Both the position numbers and the translations under genes were made by a program. 12,375 nt of DNA from Quisquiliibacterium sp. GTDB lineage: Bacteria > Pseudomonadota > Gammaproteobacteria > Burkholderiales > Burkholderiaceae_E. Below, piece by piece: positions 1 to 7,478 of the stretch. How positions within the stretch are numbered: the first letter of the stretch is position 1; every line of letters begins with the position of its first letter. The stretch lies in assembly GCA_030830765.1 (NCBI GenBank), contig JAURMJ010000152.1, positions 1 through 12,375 on the forward strand, given 5' to 3'. The notes below the pieces were generated by a model, which saw only the letters and a list, made by a program, of their open reading frames with translations, did not search any database and had not been told where the DNA came from.

Positions 1-457
1 CGTAGCCGGGCTGCCAGTTGGAGAACGAGCTGCGGAAGATGTTCGGCGCGCACATTGCGCCCGTCACATCATTGGCACCCGCATTGGGCACGATCAGCAG
101 CGTGCCGCTCTGCTTGGCTGCCTTGGCCATCGCCATCGCAACGCCCGAGTGCACCGTGCCGATGATCACATCAACATTGTCACGCTTGATCAGTTTATTG
201 ACGTTGTCAGTGGCTTTCGGCGGACTCGACTCGTCGTCAACCTTGACGTATTCGATTTCGCGCCCACCAAGCTTGCCACCTTGCTCGGCGACATAAAGCT
301 TGAAGCCGTTTTCAATGGCAGCGCCCAGCGCCGCAAATGTGCCGGTTGCCGGCAACATCAAGCCGACCTTGAGCTTACCGTCTGCGGCCTGCGCTGCACT
401 GGCGGCCAGCGCAGCTGCCAATGCGGTGACTGCGATTTGCGTGGTGAACTTCTTCAT
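1..457 (-). CDS. ABC transporter periplasmic substrate-binding protein, HAAT/LivK type (partial, 3' end outside window)
   Basis: Translating the minus strand from the ATG at 457 gives an open frame of 152 codons that runs off the left edge. The first 25 residues form a signal peptide: MKK, a hydrophobic Ala/Leu stretch and an AQA-A cleavage site. The mature protein opens with KLKVGLMLPATGTFAALG, then has GGREIEYVKVDDESSP and a VDVIIGTVHSGVAMAMAKAA block. This is the usual N-terminal lobe of type I periplasmic binding proteins for branched-chain amino acids and related carboxylates. An AGGAG sits 6 bases before the ATG (464-468 on the plus strand). The gene lies 58 bases downstream of bclA on the same strand, so it is probably the first gene of a benzoate or aromatic-acid ABC uptake system. 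ABC genes of this type are known in box clusters. The ligand is inferred from context, not from the sequence. Confidence 0.88.
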   Translation of the reverse strand, partial: MKKFTTQIAVTALAAALAASAAQAADGKLKVGLMLPATGTFAALGAAIENGFKLYVAEQGGKLGGREIEYVKVDDESSPPKATDNVNKLIKRDNVDVIIGTVHSGVAMAMAKAAKQSGTLLIVPNAGANDVTGAMCAPNIFRSSFSNWQPGY

Positions 458-515
458 TGGCGTCTCCTGTTTTGTTTGACGTGGATATTGTTTGATTGCG
501 GGAGCTGAATTTGAA

Positions 516-2096
516 TCACGCGCTCGCTTCACGCTCACGCAACTTGAATCGTTGAATCTTACCGGTGGCGGTTTTGGGCAACTCTGACACGAATTCAATC
601 ATTCGCGGGTATTTGTAAGGTGCGAGCTTATCCTTGACGAAAGCCTTGAGCTCAGCCTCATCGGCGCTGGCACCATCCTTGAGCACGATGAAAGCCTTGG
701 TCTTGACCAGCCCGTCGGCATCATTGACCCCGATCACCGCGGCCTCAAGCACGGCATTGTGCTGAACCAGGGTGGCCTCAACCTCGAAGGGGCTCACATA
801 GATGCCGCTGACCTTGAGCATGTCATCGCTGCGGCCGGCATAGGTGTAGGTGCCGTCTTCATTGCGAATGTACTTATCGCCACTTTTGGTCCAGCCCCCC
901 TGAAAGGTTTCACGTGTCTTGGTGCGATTGCCCCAATACATCATTGCGGCCGACGGACCATGGATATAAAGATCTCCGGGCTCGCCGTCCGGCACCGAGC
1001 CGCCATCCTCGCCGCGCAGTTCAATTTCATAGCCCGGCACCGGCCAACCCGTCGTGCCGTAACGGACCTTGCCGGGCAGATTCGACATGAAAATATGCAA
1101 CATCTCGGTTGACCCGATTCCATCGATGATCTCGACCCCGAATTTTTCAGTGAATCGCTCACCGAGTTCGCCGGGCAATGCCTCACCGGCCGAAGAGGCC
1201 ATACGCAGCGCCACCTGGGCGCGATCGGGCAGCGCCGGGCTGGCCAGCATGCCGGCAAAGCCGGTTGGTGCGCCGAAAAAGATCGTCGGCTTCAGGCCAC
1301 CGACTTCGCCCAGCCAGCGCTTGAATGTCGCTTCCGGTGTCGGGCGCTCACCCATCAGGATCGTGGTCGCGCCAACGCTCATCGGGAAGCTCAGACCGTT
1401 CCCCAGCCCATAGGCGAAAAACAGCTTGGCTGCCGAGAAACAGACATCCTGTTCTGTGATGCCCAGCACCGCCTTGCCGTACAGTTCAGCCGTCCAGTAT
1501 GGATTGGCATGGGAATGCACCGCGCCCTTTGGGCGCCCTGTGGACCCCGATGAGTAAAGCCAGAAACCTGGATCATCTGCGCCAGTCGGAGCTGGCTTGG
1601 TGGCCGGGACCTGCGCAGCGAGGAACCCTTCAAATTCAACCTCGGACGGATGCAGCGGGCTGATCGGATTTGAAACGATGACCCGCTGGACTTCGTGATC
1701 GGCCTTGGTCATGGCCGCATTGATCGCTGGCAGCAATGTGCCGGACACCAGTGCGAGTTGCGCGCGCGAGTGCTCGAGCATGTAAGCGTAATCGTCGGCG
1801 GTCAGCAAGGTATTGACCGCAACTGGCACCAGGCCCGCATACATGGCCCCCAGAAAACTGACCGGCCAGTCGTTGCCGTCCTGCATCAAAAGCAAGACCC
1901 GCTCTTCACGCCGGATGCCCAGGGCACGCAACCCGGCCGCCATGCGCCGAACCCGCTCATCAAGCTGCCCGAAGGTCACCGAACCGCGATCATCGATGAA
2001 TGCAGTTTTTGCGGAACGCTGCGCATTCAGTTGCAACAGATGCTGCGCGAAGTTGAAACGCTCGCCTGGCGGCGGCACGGTTTGATCGGCGCTCAT
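516..2096 (-). CDS. bclA: Benzoate-CoA ligase
   Basis: This 526-residue acyl-adenylating enzyme activates benzoate with ATP and CoA to benzoyl-CoA in the cytoplasm, the entry step of the box pathway. The ANL-superfamily core motifs are all present: A3 YSSGSTGRPKG (181-191), A5 DGIGSTEM (325-332), A7 SGDKY (405-409), A8 GRSDDMLKVSGIYVSP (421-436), and A10 PKTATGKIQR (507-516), with the catalytic lysine at 513. Length fits the benzoate-CoA ligase family. The GIGSTEMLHIF segment and the LFFAYGLGNGLSFP segment are typical of benzoate/aryl-CoA ligases as I recall them. The ATG at 2096 has AGAGGAGA upstream (2107-2114). It is transcribed divergently from boxR and continues into the ABC substrate-binding gene. 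Substrate assignment rests on family and on boxR/boxC/boxA next to it; a hydroxybenzoate or 2-aminobenzoate ligase is less likely. Confidence 0.95.
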   Translation of the reverse strand: MSADQTVPPPGERFNFAQHLLQLNAQRSAKTAFIDDRGSVTFGQLDERVRRMAAGLRALGIRREERVLLLMQDGNDWPVSFLGAMYAGLVPVAVNTLLTADDYAYMLEHSRAQLALVSGTLLPAINAAMTKADHEVQRVIVSNPISPLHPSEVEFEGFLAAQVPATKPAPTGADDPGFWLYSSGSTGRPKGAVHSHANPYWTAELYGKAVLGITEQDVCFSAAKLFFAYGLGNGLSFPMSVGATTILMGERPTPEATFKRWLGEVGGLKPTIFFGAPTGFAGMLASPALPDRAQVALRMASSAGEALPGELGERFTEKFGVEIIDGIGSTEMLHIFMSNLPGKVRYGTTGWPVPGYEIELRGEDGGSVPDGEPGDLYIHGPSAAMMYWGNRTKTRETFQGGWTKSGDKYIRNEDGTYTYAGRSDDMLKVSGIYVSPFEVEATLVQHNAVLEAAVIGVNDADGLVKTKAFIVLKDGASADEAELKAFVKDKLAPYKYPRMIEFVSELPKTATGKIQRFKLREREASA

Positions 2097-2220
2097 GCTC
2101 TTGATGTCTCCTCTAAGCGTCGGGAATGCACCCGTTCAGCCTTCTACCCGAAAATGCGATGCTTCACGCGCGGTCTTTTCGCCTTGCGCTACGCCACAAG
2201 ACTTGCCTTGCCCGCGAACA

Positions 2221-2301
2221 TGCAGTATCGTGCTCTCATGCAATTTAAAACCACACGCATGCAATGTCAAGCACTATAACACATACAGGTATTATATTGC
2301 A
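2221..2301. promoter_or_regulatory. Candidate BoxR operator cluster between bclA and boxR
   Basis: An 8-base direct repeat CATGCAAT occurs at 2237-2244 and 2258-2265, with starts 21 bases apart, about two helical turns. An inverted copy of its core, ATTGCA, is at 2296-2301, and a further TGCA is at 2221-2224. ATTGCAT, the exact complement of the repeat core, recurs before boxC at 3326-3332. TGCA repeats are, from memory, the recognition element of BzdR, the anaerobic benzoate regulator with the same domain fusion. The sites overlap the bclA promoter and lie just before the boxR start, so they could serve repression of bclA and autoregulation of boxR. Confidence 0.55.
2242..2270 (-). promoter_or_regulatory. 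Candidate sigma70 promoter of bclA
   Basis: On the minus strand a perfect -35 TTGACA (2270-2265) is followed after 17 bases by TAAATT (2247-2242), a 4/6 match to the -10 consensus. A TGCA core lies between the two boxes (2260-2263), and another abuts the -10 (2239-2242). A repressor bound there would block polymerase. The implied 5' leader is about 140 bases long. This is seen in sequence; the promoter function is inferred. Confidence 0.6.
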
Positions 2302-2323
2302 CGTTTCTACAAATTCCACTCCC

Positions 2324-3268
2324 ATGCGCGACAACCTGAACACCCCCGAACTGCAACCTGCAATCCCTGGTGAAGCACGGCACCCGTTCCTGGTTGCGCT
2401 GGGCGACCGGATCCGGGGCGCGCGCTCGCGCAAAGGCATGACCAGAAAGGCATTATCCCAACTGGCCGCAGTGTCTGAGCGCCATCTGGCCAACCTGGAG
2501 TATGGCGTCGGAAATCCGTCCTTGCTGGTGCTGATCCAGGTGGCCGGGGCATTGAATTGCTCACTCGCGGAACTGCTCGGTGATGTGACGACTTCCTCGC
2601 CGGAATGGCTGCTGCTTCGTGAACTGCTCGAGAATCGCGACGAACAGACCCTCCACAGAGCCCGTGTTGCCATCGGTGAACTGCTCGGCACAGGCGGTGC
2701 CCACGGTCAGGGGCCATCAGGCCGCAGTTCACGAATTGCACTGATTGGCCTGCGGGGCGCCGGGAAATCCACGCTTGGGCGCCTGCTCGGCCAGGACCTG
2801 GACTTCCCGTTCCTGGAATTGAGCCGGGAGATCGAACAGTTTGCCGGCTGCAGTGTCGGAGAGATCCAGGCTTTATATGGCCAGAATGCTTATCGACGGT
2901 ATGAGCGACGCGCACTCGAGGAAGCCATTCAGATCCATCAGGATGCAGTGATTGCAATCCCGGGCGGCCTCGTTTCAGACCCCGCCACCTTCAATCTGCT
3001 GCTAGCGCATTGCACAACCGTCTGGCTGTTTGCCGACCCGGAAGATCACATGAAACGCGTGGTCGCCCAGGGCGACACCCGCCCGATGGGAAACTCACGT
3101 GAGGCCATGTCAGAACTCAAATCGATTCTCGCAGAACGCGCCGCGTTCTACTCGAAAGCCGAATTTAAGGTCGACACCAGCGCACAACCGCTGGACGAAA
3201 CCTTCCAGATCCTGCGAAGACTTGTCCGTGATGCATTAGCTGATCCGAATATGCAACAAAGTGCTTGA
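2324..3268 (+). CDS. boxR: BoxR, benzoyl-CoA-responsive transcriptional regulator (HTH plus shikimate-kinase-like domain)
   Basis: This 314-residue protein is a two-domain regulator of the BzdR/BoxR family, which represses benzoate genes until benzoyl-CoA is bound. Residues about 26-86 form an XRE/Cro-type helix-turn-helix (LGDRIRGARSRKGMTRKALS, then SERHLANLEYGVGNPSLLVL). A linker to about 135 leads into a shikimate-kinase-like domain (136-305) with Walker A GLRGAGKST (142-150) and a RRYERRALEEA segment. In this family the kinase-like domain senses ligand instead of making shikimate 3-phosphate. I chose the ATG at 2324. An in-frame ATG at 2264 would add 20 residues, but it lies inside the CATGCAAT operator repeat and the added stretch resembles nothing. 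Neither start has a clear Shine-Dalgarno. The gene sits between bclA (divergent) and boxC (same direction, 80-base gap). Confidence 0.93.
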   Translation: MRDNLNTPELQPAIPGEARHPFLVALGDRIRGARSRKGMTRKALSQLAAVSERHLANLEYGVGNPSLLVLIQVAGALNCSLAELLGDVTTSSPEWLLLRELLENRDEQTLHRARVAIGELLGTGGAHGQGPSGRSSRIALIGLRGAGKSTLGRLLGQDLDFPFLELSREIEQFAGCSVGEIQALYGQNAYRRYERRALEEAIQIHQDAVIAIPGGLVSDPATFNLLLAHCTTVWLFADPEDHMKRVVAQGDTRPMGNSREAMSELKSILAERAAFYSKAEFKVDTSAQPLDETFQILRRLVRDALADPNMQQSA

Positions 3269-3294
3269 CAGAGGTTTAAAACACGCATTATGAT
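3265..3294 (+). promoter_or_regulatory. Candidate sigma70 promoter of boxC-boxA
   Basis: A perfect -35 TTGACA (3265-3270) is followed after 18 bases by TATGAT (3289-3294), a 5/6 match to the -10 consensus. The -35 overlaps the last codons and stop of boxR. The -10 lies inside an inverted repeat CGCAT-N4-ATGCG (3284-3297). This would start transcription near 3301, leaving a leader of about 48 bases before boxC. Confidence 0.7.
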
Positions 3295-3332
3295 GCGCTA
3301 TCGCATCGACACATTGATGCACCAAATTGCAT
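3284..3332. promoter_or_regulatory. Candidate BoxR operator at the boxC promoter
   Basis: Two elements are visible. The first is CGCAT-N4-ATGCG (3284-3297), covering the -10 box. The second is TGCA-N6-TGCA (3318-3321 and 3328-3331), just downstream of the predicted start site; its right half extends to ATTGCAT (3326-3332), the complement of the ATGCAAT repeats before bclA. A further TGCA is at 3252-3255, within the end of boxR. The TGCA direct repeat with six-base spacing matches what I recall for BzdR operators. Binding here would block initiation or early elongation. Confidence 0.55.
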
Positions 3333-3348
3333 ATTGGAGCGCACCGTC

Positions 3349-5007
3349 ATGGATCAAGCCCCTCGCGTCAACTACCAGACCACCCCAACCGACTATAAGC
3401 ACTGGACACTGTCTTTTGATGGCCCGATCGCGACGCTAAAGGCCGATTTTGATGAAAACGCCGGCCTGCGTCCCGGCTACAAACTGAAGCTGAACAGCTA
3501 TGACTTGGGCGTCGACATCGAACTGAACGACGCGCTGAACCGGATTCGTTTCGAGCATCCGGAGGTCCGCACAGTCGTGGTGACCAGCGCCAAGGAGAAG
3601 GTCTTCTGCTCGGGGGCAAACATCTTCATGCTTGGCGTCTCCAGCCATGCCTGGAAGGTCAACTTCTGCAAATTTACGAACGAGACCCGCAACAGCCTTG
3701 AAGACTCCTCTGAACACAGCGGTCTGAAATTCCTGGCCGCAGTCAACGGCGCTTGTGCCGGCGGCGGCTATGAGCTGGCACTGGCCTGCGATGAAATCCT
3801 GCTGGTCGATGACCGTTCCAGCGCGGTCAGCCTGCCCGAGGTGCCGCTGCTTGGCGTATTGCCCGGCACCGGCGGCCTGACGCGCGTGACAGACAAGCGC
3901 CATGTCCGCCACGATCTGGCCGATATCTTCTGCACGACGACCGAAGGCGTGCGCGGCCAGAAGGCCAAAGACTGGCGTCTTGTTGACGAGATCGCCAAGC
4001 CAGCCGTGTTTGCACAGAAAGTGCAGGAGCGCGCATTGGCACTGGCCGCAAAAAGTGATCGCCCCCAGGAGGGCAAGGGGGTTGCGCTGACCCCAATCCA
4101 ACGCACGATCGAGGAAAATGCATTGCGTTATCCGAACGTCACTGTCGACATCGACCGCAGCCGTCGTGTCGCGACCTTTACAGTCAAAGGCCCGGGTGCC
4201 GATCAGATCGAAGATCTGGCGCAGATCGAAGCCGCAGGCGCAAGCTGGTACCCGTTGGCCCTGGCCCGCGAACTCGAGGATGCGATCCTGTCGATGCGCA
4301 CCAACGAGCTTGAGATCGGGATCTGGCTGATCAAGACAGAAGGTGATCTCGACGCCGTGCTGAAGATGGATGCAACGCTTGCCCGCCATCAGAAGCACTG
4401 GCTGGTCCGAGAAACGATCGGCTATCTGCGCCGCACCTTCAGCCGCCTGGACGTGTCATCGCGCAGTCTGTTCGCACTGATCCAGCCGGGCTCCTGCTTT
4501 GCGGGCAGTTTCCTCGAGCTGGCCCTGGCCTGCGACCGCAGCTACCAACTCGTGCTGCCCGACGAACCGGAGCGCGCGCCGAAGATCGCGATCGACGAAA
4601 CCAATTTCGGCATGTTCCCGATGGCCACCGGCGAAAGCCGCCTGCAACGCCGCTTCTACGGCGAAGCGCAGCCACTGGAAGCCGTGCGCGCAAACGCTGG
4701 CAAGCCACTGGATGGCGAGGCTGCGCAGGCAATCGGGCTGGTCACATCGGCCCCCGATGATCTGGACTGGGATGACGAAATCCGCATTGCCATCGAAGAG
4801 CGGGTTGCGATGAGCCCCGATGCTCTGACCGGCCTGGAAGCCAATCTTCGCTTCAACAGCCAGGAAAACATGTTCACCCGGATCTTCGGTCGCCTGACCG
4901 CCTGGCAAAACTGGATCTTCCAGCGCCCGAACGCCGTGGGCGAAAAAGGCGCATTGAAGACCTACGGCAAGGGCGACAAGGCCCAGTTCGACTGGCATCG
5001 CGTCTGA
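3349..5007 (+). CDS. boxC: Benzoyl-CoA-dihydrodiol lyase (2,3-epoxybenzoyl-CoA dihydrolase)
   Basis: BoxC opens the ring of 2,3-epoxybenzoyl-CoA hydrolytically, giving 3,4-dehydroadipyl-CoA semialdehyde and formate. The 552-residue product has the expected BoxC length and two crotonase-like halves. The first carries [13 protein letters not shown] (84-96), [18 protein letters not shown] (133-150) and [14 protein letters not shown] (167-180). The second has a matching [20 protein letters not shown] (378-397) and [20 protein letters not shown] (419-438). The ATG at 3349 is preceded by GGAG (3336-3339) with 9 bases of spacing. A longer TTG start at 3334 would place this ribosome site inside the gene and is rejected. 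It is preceded by boxR and a strong promoter. It is followed after 25 bases by boxA; the oxygenase gene boxB, expected beside these two, is not there. Confidence 0.95.
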   Translation: MDQAPRVNYQTTPTDYKHWTLSFDGPIATLKADFDENAGLRPGYKLKLNSYDLGVDIELNDALNRIRFEHPEVRTVVVTSAKEKVFCSGANIFMLGVSSHAWKVNFCKFTNETRNSLEDSSEHSGLKFLAAVNGACAGGGYELALACDEILLVDDRSSAVSLPEVPLLGVLPGTGGLTRVTDKRHVRHDLADIFCTTTEGVRGQKAKDWRLVDEIAKPAVFAQKVQERALALAAKSDRPQEGKGVALTPIQRTIEENALRYPNVTVDIDRSRRVATFTVKGPGADQIEDLAQIEAAGASWYPLALARELEDAILSMRTNELEIGIWLIKTEGDLDAVLKMDATLARHQKHWLVRETIGYLRRTFSRLDVSSRSLFALIQPGSCFAGSFLELALACDRSYQLVLPDEPERAPKIAIDETNFGMFPMATGESRLQRRFYGEAQPLEAVRANAGKPLDGEAAQAIGLVTSAPDDLDWDDEIRIAIEERVAMSPDALTGLEANLRFNSQENMFTRIFGRLTAWQNWIFQRPNAVGEKGALKTYGKGDKAQFDWHRV

Positions 5008-5032
5008 AGCCCGGCCACAAGGAGACAGTTCC

Positions 5033-6310
5033 ATGCAAACCGACGTCAGCACCGTGATCAAGCAGCACCTGATCGACCCGGAGATCTGCATTCGCTGCAA
5101 TACCTGCGAGGCTACCTGCCCGGTCGGCGCGATCACCCACGATTCAAACAACTACGTGGTCGACGCAACCAAGTGCAACCTATGCATGGACTGCCTGCCG
5201 CCCTGCCCGACAGGGTCGATCGATAACTGGCGCTTGATTCCGCTGGTGCGTGCGTACTCGGTCGATGAACAGTTTGGCTGGGATGAATTACCGCCGGAGC
5301 TTTCCGAGGAAGAGCTGGCGCAGGCTGGGGTCGATCAAGGCGCTGTTGTCCAGCAGGCGCCACAAGTCACTGCACCTGCCACAGCGACAGACAGCGAAGC
5401 GTTCAATAGCCGCCGTTACAGCGCAACCGTGCCGCCCTGGTCGGCCGCACATGCCTACACCAACCTGTACGGCCCGAACGCCGCGGTCAAGACCATGACC
5501 GCGACGGTCACGGGTAATGTCCGTGTCACCGAAGTCGGTACCGACTACGACACCCACCACATCGTGCTGGACTTCGGCAAGCAGGCATTCCCCGTCCTTG
5601 AGGGTCAATCAATCGGCATCGTGCCCCCCGGCCTGGATGCCGCCGGCAAGCCGCACCATGCTCGCCAGTACTCCATCGCCAGCCCTCGCAATGGCGAGCG
5701 CCCTGGTTACAACAATCTGTCACTGACCATCAAACGGGTACTCGAAGATCACCAGGGCAACCCGGTGCGTGGCGTTGCATCGAACTACATGTGCGACCTG
5801 AAAGTCGGCGACAGTGTGCAGGTGATCGGTCCGTTCGGCGCAAGCTTCCTGATGCCGAATCATCCACGCTCGAATATCGTGATGATCTGCACCGGTACCG
5901 GCAGTGCACCGATGCGGGCGATGACCGAATGGCGACGTCGCCTGCGTGCCTCAGGAAAATTCGAGGGCGGCAAGCTGATGCTGTTCTTCGGAGCGCGCAC
6001 GCAGGAAGAACTGCCTTACTTCGGCCCCTTGCAGGGGTTGCCGCGTGACTTCATCGACATCAACCTGGCCTTTTCCCGGACCCCGGGCAAGCCCAAGCGT
6101 TACGTCCAGGATCTGATGCGCGATCGGGCTGCTGATCTGGCCAAGCTGCTTCAAGATCCGGACACCTGCTTTTACGTGTGCGGTCTGAAGTCGATGGAAG
6201 AAGGCGTCGTACTGGCACTGCATGACATCGCCAAGGATGCGGGCCTGGACTGGGATGCGATCGGTACCTCGCTCAAACGCGACGGCCGTCTGCACCTCGA
6301 GACCTACTGA
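5033..6310 (+). CDS. boxA: BoxA, reductase component of benzoyl-CoA 2,3-epoxidase
   Basis: BoxA is a cytoplasmic iron-sulfur flavoprotein that passes electrons from NADPH to the di-iron oxygenase BoxB. The 425-residue product begins with a two-cluster ferredoxin domain: C19-x2-C22-x2-C25-x3-C29-P and C48-x2-C51-x2-C54-x3-C58-P, the pattern for two [4Fe-4S] clusters. A Pro/Ala-rich linker follows (about 85-135). Next comes a ferredoxin-NADP+ reductase-like module with the FAD motif RQYSIASP (211-218), the pyridine-nucleotide motif [12 protein letters not shown] (285-296), a [12 protein letters not shown] segment (381-392) and a terminal tyrosine, as in plant-type FNRs. An AAGGAG lies 7 bases before the ATG. 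It is co-transcribed with boxC. Its required partner boxB is not in the window, which is unusual. Domain order and cluster context make the call strong. Confidence 0.95.
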   Translation: MQTDVSTVIKQHLIDPEICIRCNTCEATCPVGAITHDSNNYVVDATKCNLCMDCLPPCPTGSIDNWRLIPLVRAYSVDEQFGWDELPPELSEEELAQAGVDQGAVVQQAPQVTAPATATDSEAFNSRRYSATVPPWSAAHAYTNLYGPNAAVKTMTATVTGNVRVTEVGTDYDTHHIVLDFGKQAFPVLEGQSIGIVPPGLDAAGKPHHARQYSIASPRNGERPGYNNLSLTIKRVLEDHQGNPVRGVASNYMCDLKVGDSVQVIGPFGASFLMPNHPRSNIVMICTGTGSAPMRAMTEWRRRLRASGKFEGGKLMLFFGARTQEELPYFGPLQGLPRDFIDINLAFSRTPGKPKRYVQDLMRDRAADLAKLLQDPDTCFYVCGLKSMEEGVVLALHDIAKDAGLDWDAIGTSLKRDGRLHLETY

Positions 6311-6337
6311 GACACATGCTTTTCTGAAGACACGCAA

Positions 6338-6390
6338 TTTTTTGTAAAAGCCGGCCTGCAAATTTGCTGCCCTTCAGCGGGCGGCAGCCA
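6338..6390 (-). terminator. Possible weak terminator between convergent boxA and the AroE-family gene
   Basis: On the minus strand a stem GCTGCC/GGCAGC with an 11-base loop (6366-6388) overlaps the stop of the dehydrogenase gene. It is followed by AAATTT, the palindromes GCAAATTTGC (6358-6367) and GCCGGC (6350-6355), and then TTTT. A run of six T on the plus strand (6338-6343) follows boxA but lacks a convincing hairpin before it. This is a weak candidate only. Confidence 0.28.
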
Positions 6391-7285
6391 CCAGGTCGGC
6401 GAAATGCCTCTGCATGCGCGCAGCGTCCGGTTGCCGTCCAGTGAACATCTCAAACGCGCCAACCGCCTGCCCGACGGCCATTCCACCGCCGTCGACAGTC
6501 CGGCAACCACGTGCAGCGGCGACCTGCAGCAACTCGGTCTGAAGCGGGAAGTAGACAACCTCCGACACCCATAGCCCTGGATTCAGCAACTGCGCGGGCA
6601 AAGGCAGACCAGGTGACTTGACCATCCCAGTGGGGGTCGCATGAACGAGACCGCTGGCCGCCTGCAGCGCCATCTCCAGCTTATCTGAGGCCTGCGCCCG
6701 CGCCCCCGGATAGGCATGATTCAGCTGTTCAGCCAGATGCCGGGCTCGCGCGGTCAGCGGATCGACAATTGCCAGACTCGCGCACTCCATCCGCATCAGG
6801 GCATGTGCGATCGCCGAGCCCGCGCCGCCGGCGCCAAGCAGGACGACCCTGGCAAGAGACGCCTCAGCCAGTGCGCGCTCGAACCCCCAACGCCAACCCG
6901 TTGAGTCAGTGTTGTAGCCGACACTGCGCCCGTCGCGAAAAACAATCGTATTGACCGCGCCGATCGCCGCTGCCTCGTCAGACAGCTCATCCAGCAAGGG
7001 GATCACCGTCTGCTTGCAGGGGAAGGTGATGTTCAGTCCGGCGAAACCCATAGCCCGCGCCGCATTGACCAGGTCGGGCAAGGCATCTGCCCCACGATCA
7101 ACAAAGTCCAGATCGATCAGCTGGTAATGGAGCCGCAATCCCTGCTCGAGCGCCTCGCGCTCATGCATCGCCGGGCTGAGCGAGGCCTGGATGCCTGACC
7201 CAATCAGTCCGAGCAGGTACCTCTGCGGGGCATCGCAGCCTGGCCCACGCGCTGGCTGGCTGATCGTGTCGGATGTCTTTTGCAT
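6374..7285 (-). CDS. Shikimate/quinate dehydrogenase, AroE family
   Basis: This 303-residue protein belongs to the shikimate dehydrogenase family, which oxidises or reduces at C3 of shikimate or quinate. The substrate-binding part has SLSPAMHE (35-42), NITFPCK with the catalytic lysine K91, and VNT (111-113). The catalytic aspartate is D127 in GYNTDSTGW. The Rossmann fold has LLGAGGAGSA (149-158), ATPTGM (216-221) and DGGGMAVGQAVGAF (265-278). After the second beta strand the sequence reads VDPLTARA, with D175 where NADP-specific AroE usually has NRT; this suggests NAD+ use, as in catabolic quinate/shikimate dehydrogenases. The ATG at 7285 is preferred over a GTG at 7402, whose extra 39 residues are not family-like. 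No clear ribosome site is seen. It stands alone, so a catabolic paralogue rather than housekeeping aroE is possible. Confidence 0.88.
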   Translation of the reverse strand: MQKTSDTISQPARGPGCDAPQRYLLGLIGSGIQASLSPAMHEREALEQGLRLHYQLIDLDFVDRGADALPDLVNAARAMGFAGLNITFPCKQTVIPLLDELSDEAAAIGAVNTIVFRDGRSVGYNTDSTGWRWGFERALAEASLARVVLLGAGGAGSAIAHALMRMECASLAIVDPLTARARHLAEQLNHAYPGARAQASDKLEMALQAASGLVHATPTGMVKSPGLPLPAQLLNPGLWVSEVVYFPLQTELLQVAAARGCRTVDGGGMAVGQAVGAFEMFTGRQPDAARMQRHFADLVAAAR

Positions 7286-7478
7286 GAACCGGGAGTATCG
7301 CCAACTCGACGCCAACCAGCAATTGTCAACGCTGACGCACTGTCCGAGGCAAGGATCACGCAGCTGCCCTGACCACGCTTCGATTCGCACCGGCACTCGC
7401 ACGGCATGCTACGCTGCATGGCGCATCAACTCGATCTGCAGCCATTGCGCAAGCCACGCGCACGGCTTAACGACACGC
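7286..7478. other. Divergent intergenic region between the AroE-family gene and glpR
   Basis: These 193 bases separate two divergently transcribed genes. A perfect TTGACA lies on the minus strand at 7329-7324, but no acceptable -10 follows at 16-18 bases. Neither gene start has a clear Shine-Dalgarno. I found no palindrome that I would call an operator. Open frames cross the gap from both sides, but their translations have no family character. Confidence 0.5.

Noticed and set aside
136-305. Reading boxR's C-terminal domain as a catalytic shikimate kinase (protein residues 136-305), given the nearby AroE-family gene
   Set aside because: The N-terminal helix-turn-helix fusion and the box context mark it as the BoxR/BzdR regulator family, in which this domain is a ligand sensor. 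An aromatic amino acid operon is not supported.
1695-2279. 194-codon plus-strand open frame opposite bclA
   Set aside because: It is antisense to a clearly conserved ligase, and its translation has no family character and no ribosome site.
3334-3348. Alternative TTG start of boxC adding five residues
   Set aside because: The GGAG ribosome site at 3336-3339 would fall inside the coding region, while it is well placed for the ATG at 3349.
3436-4398. 320-codon minus-strand open frame inside boxC
   Set aside because: It is the complement of a well-conserved crotonase-family gene. The long frame is a by-product of GC-rich codon usage.
7286-7402. GTG-initiated N-terminal extension of the AroE-family protein
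   Set aside because: The 39 extra residues lie in the intergenic region and look non-coding, and AroE proteins start near the GLIGSGIQASLSP segment.
7191-7478. Upstream extension of glpR
   Set aside because: It overlaps the start of the AroE-family gene on the other strand, and the extra 96 residues do not resemble DeoR proteins, which start close to the winged helix.
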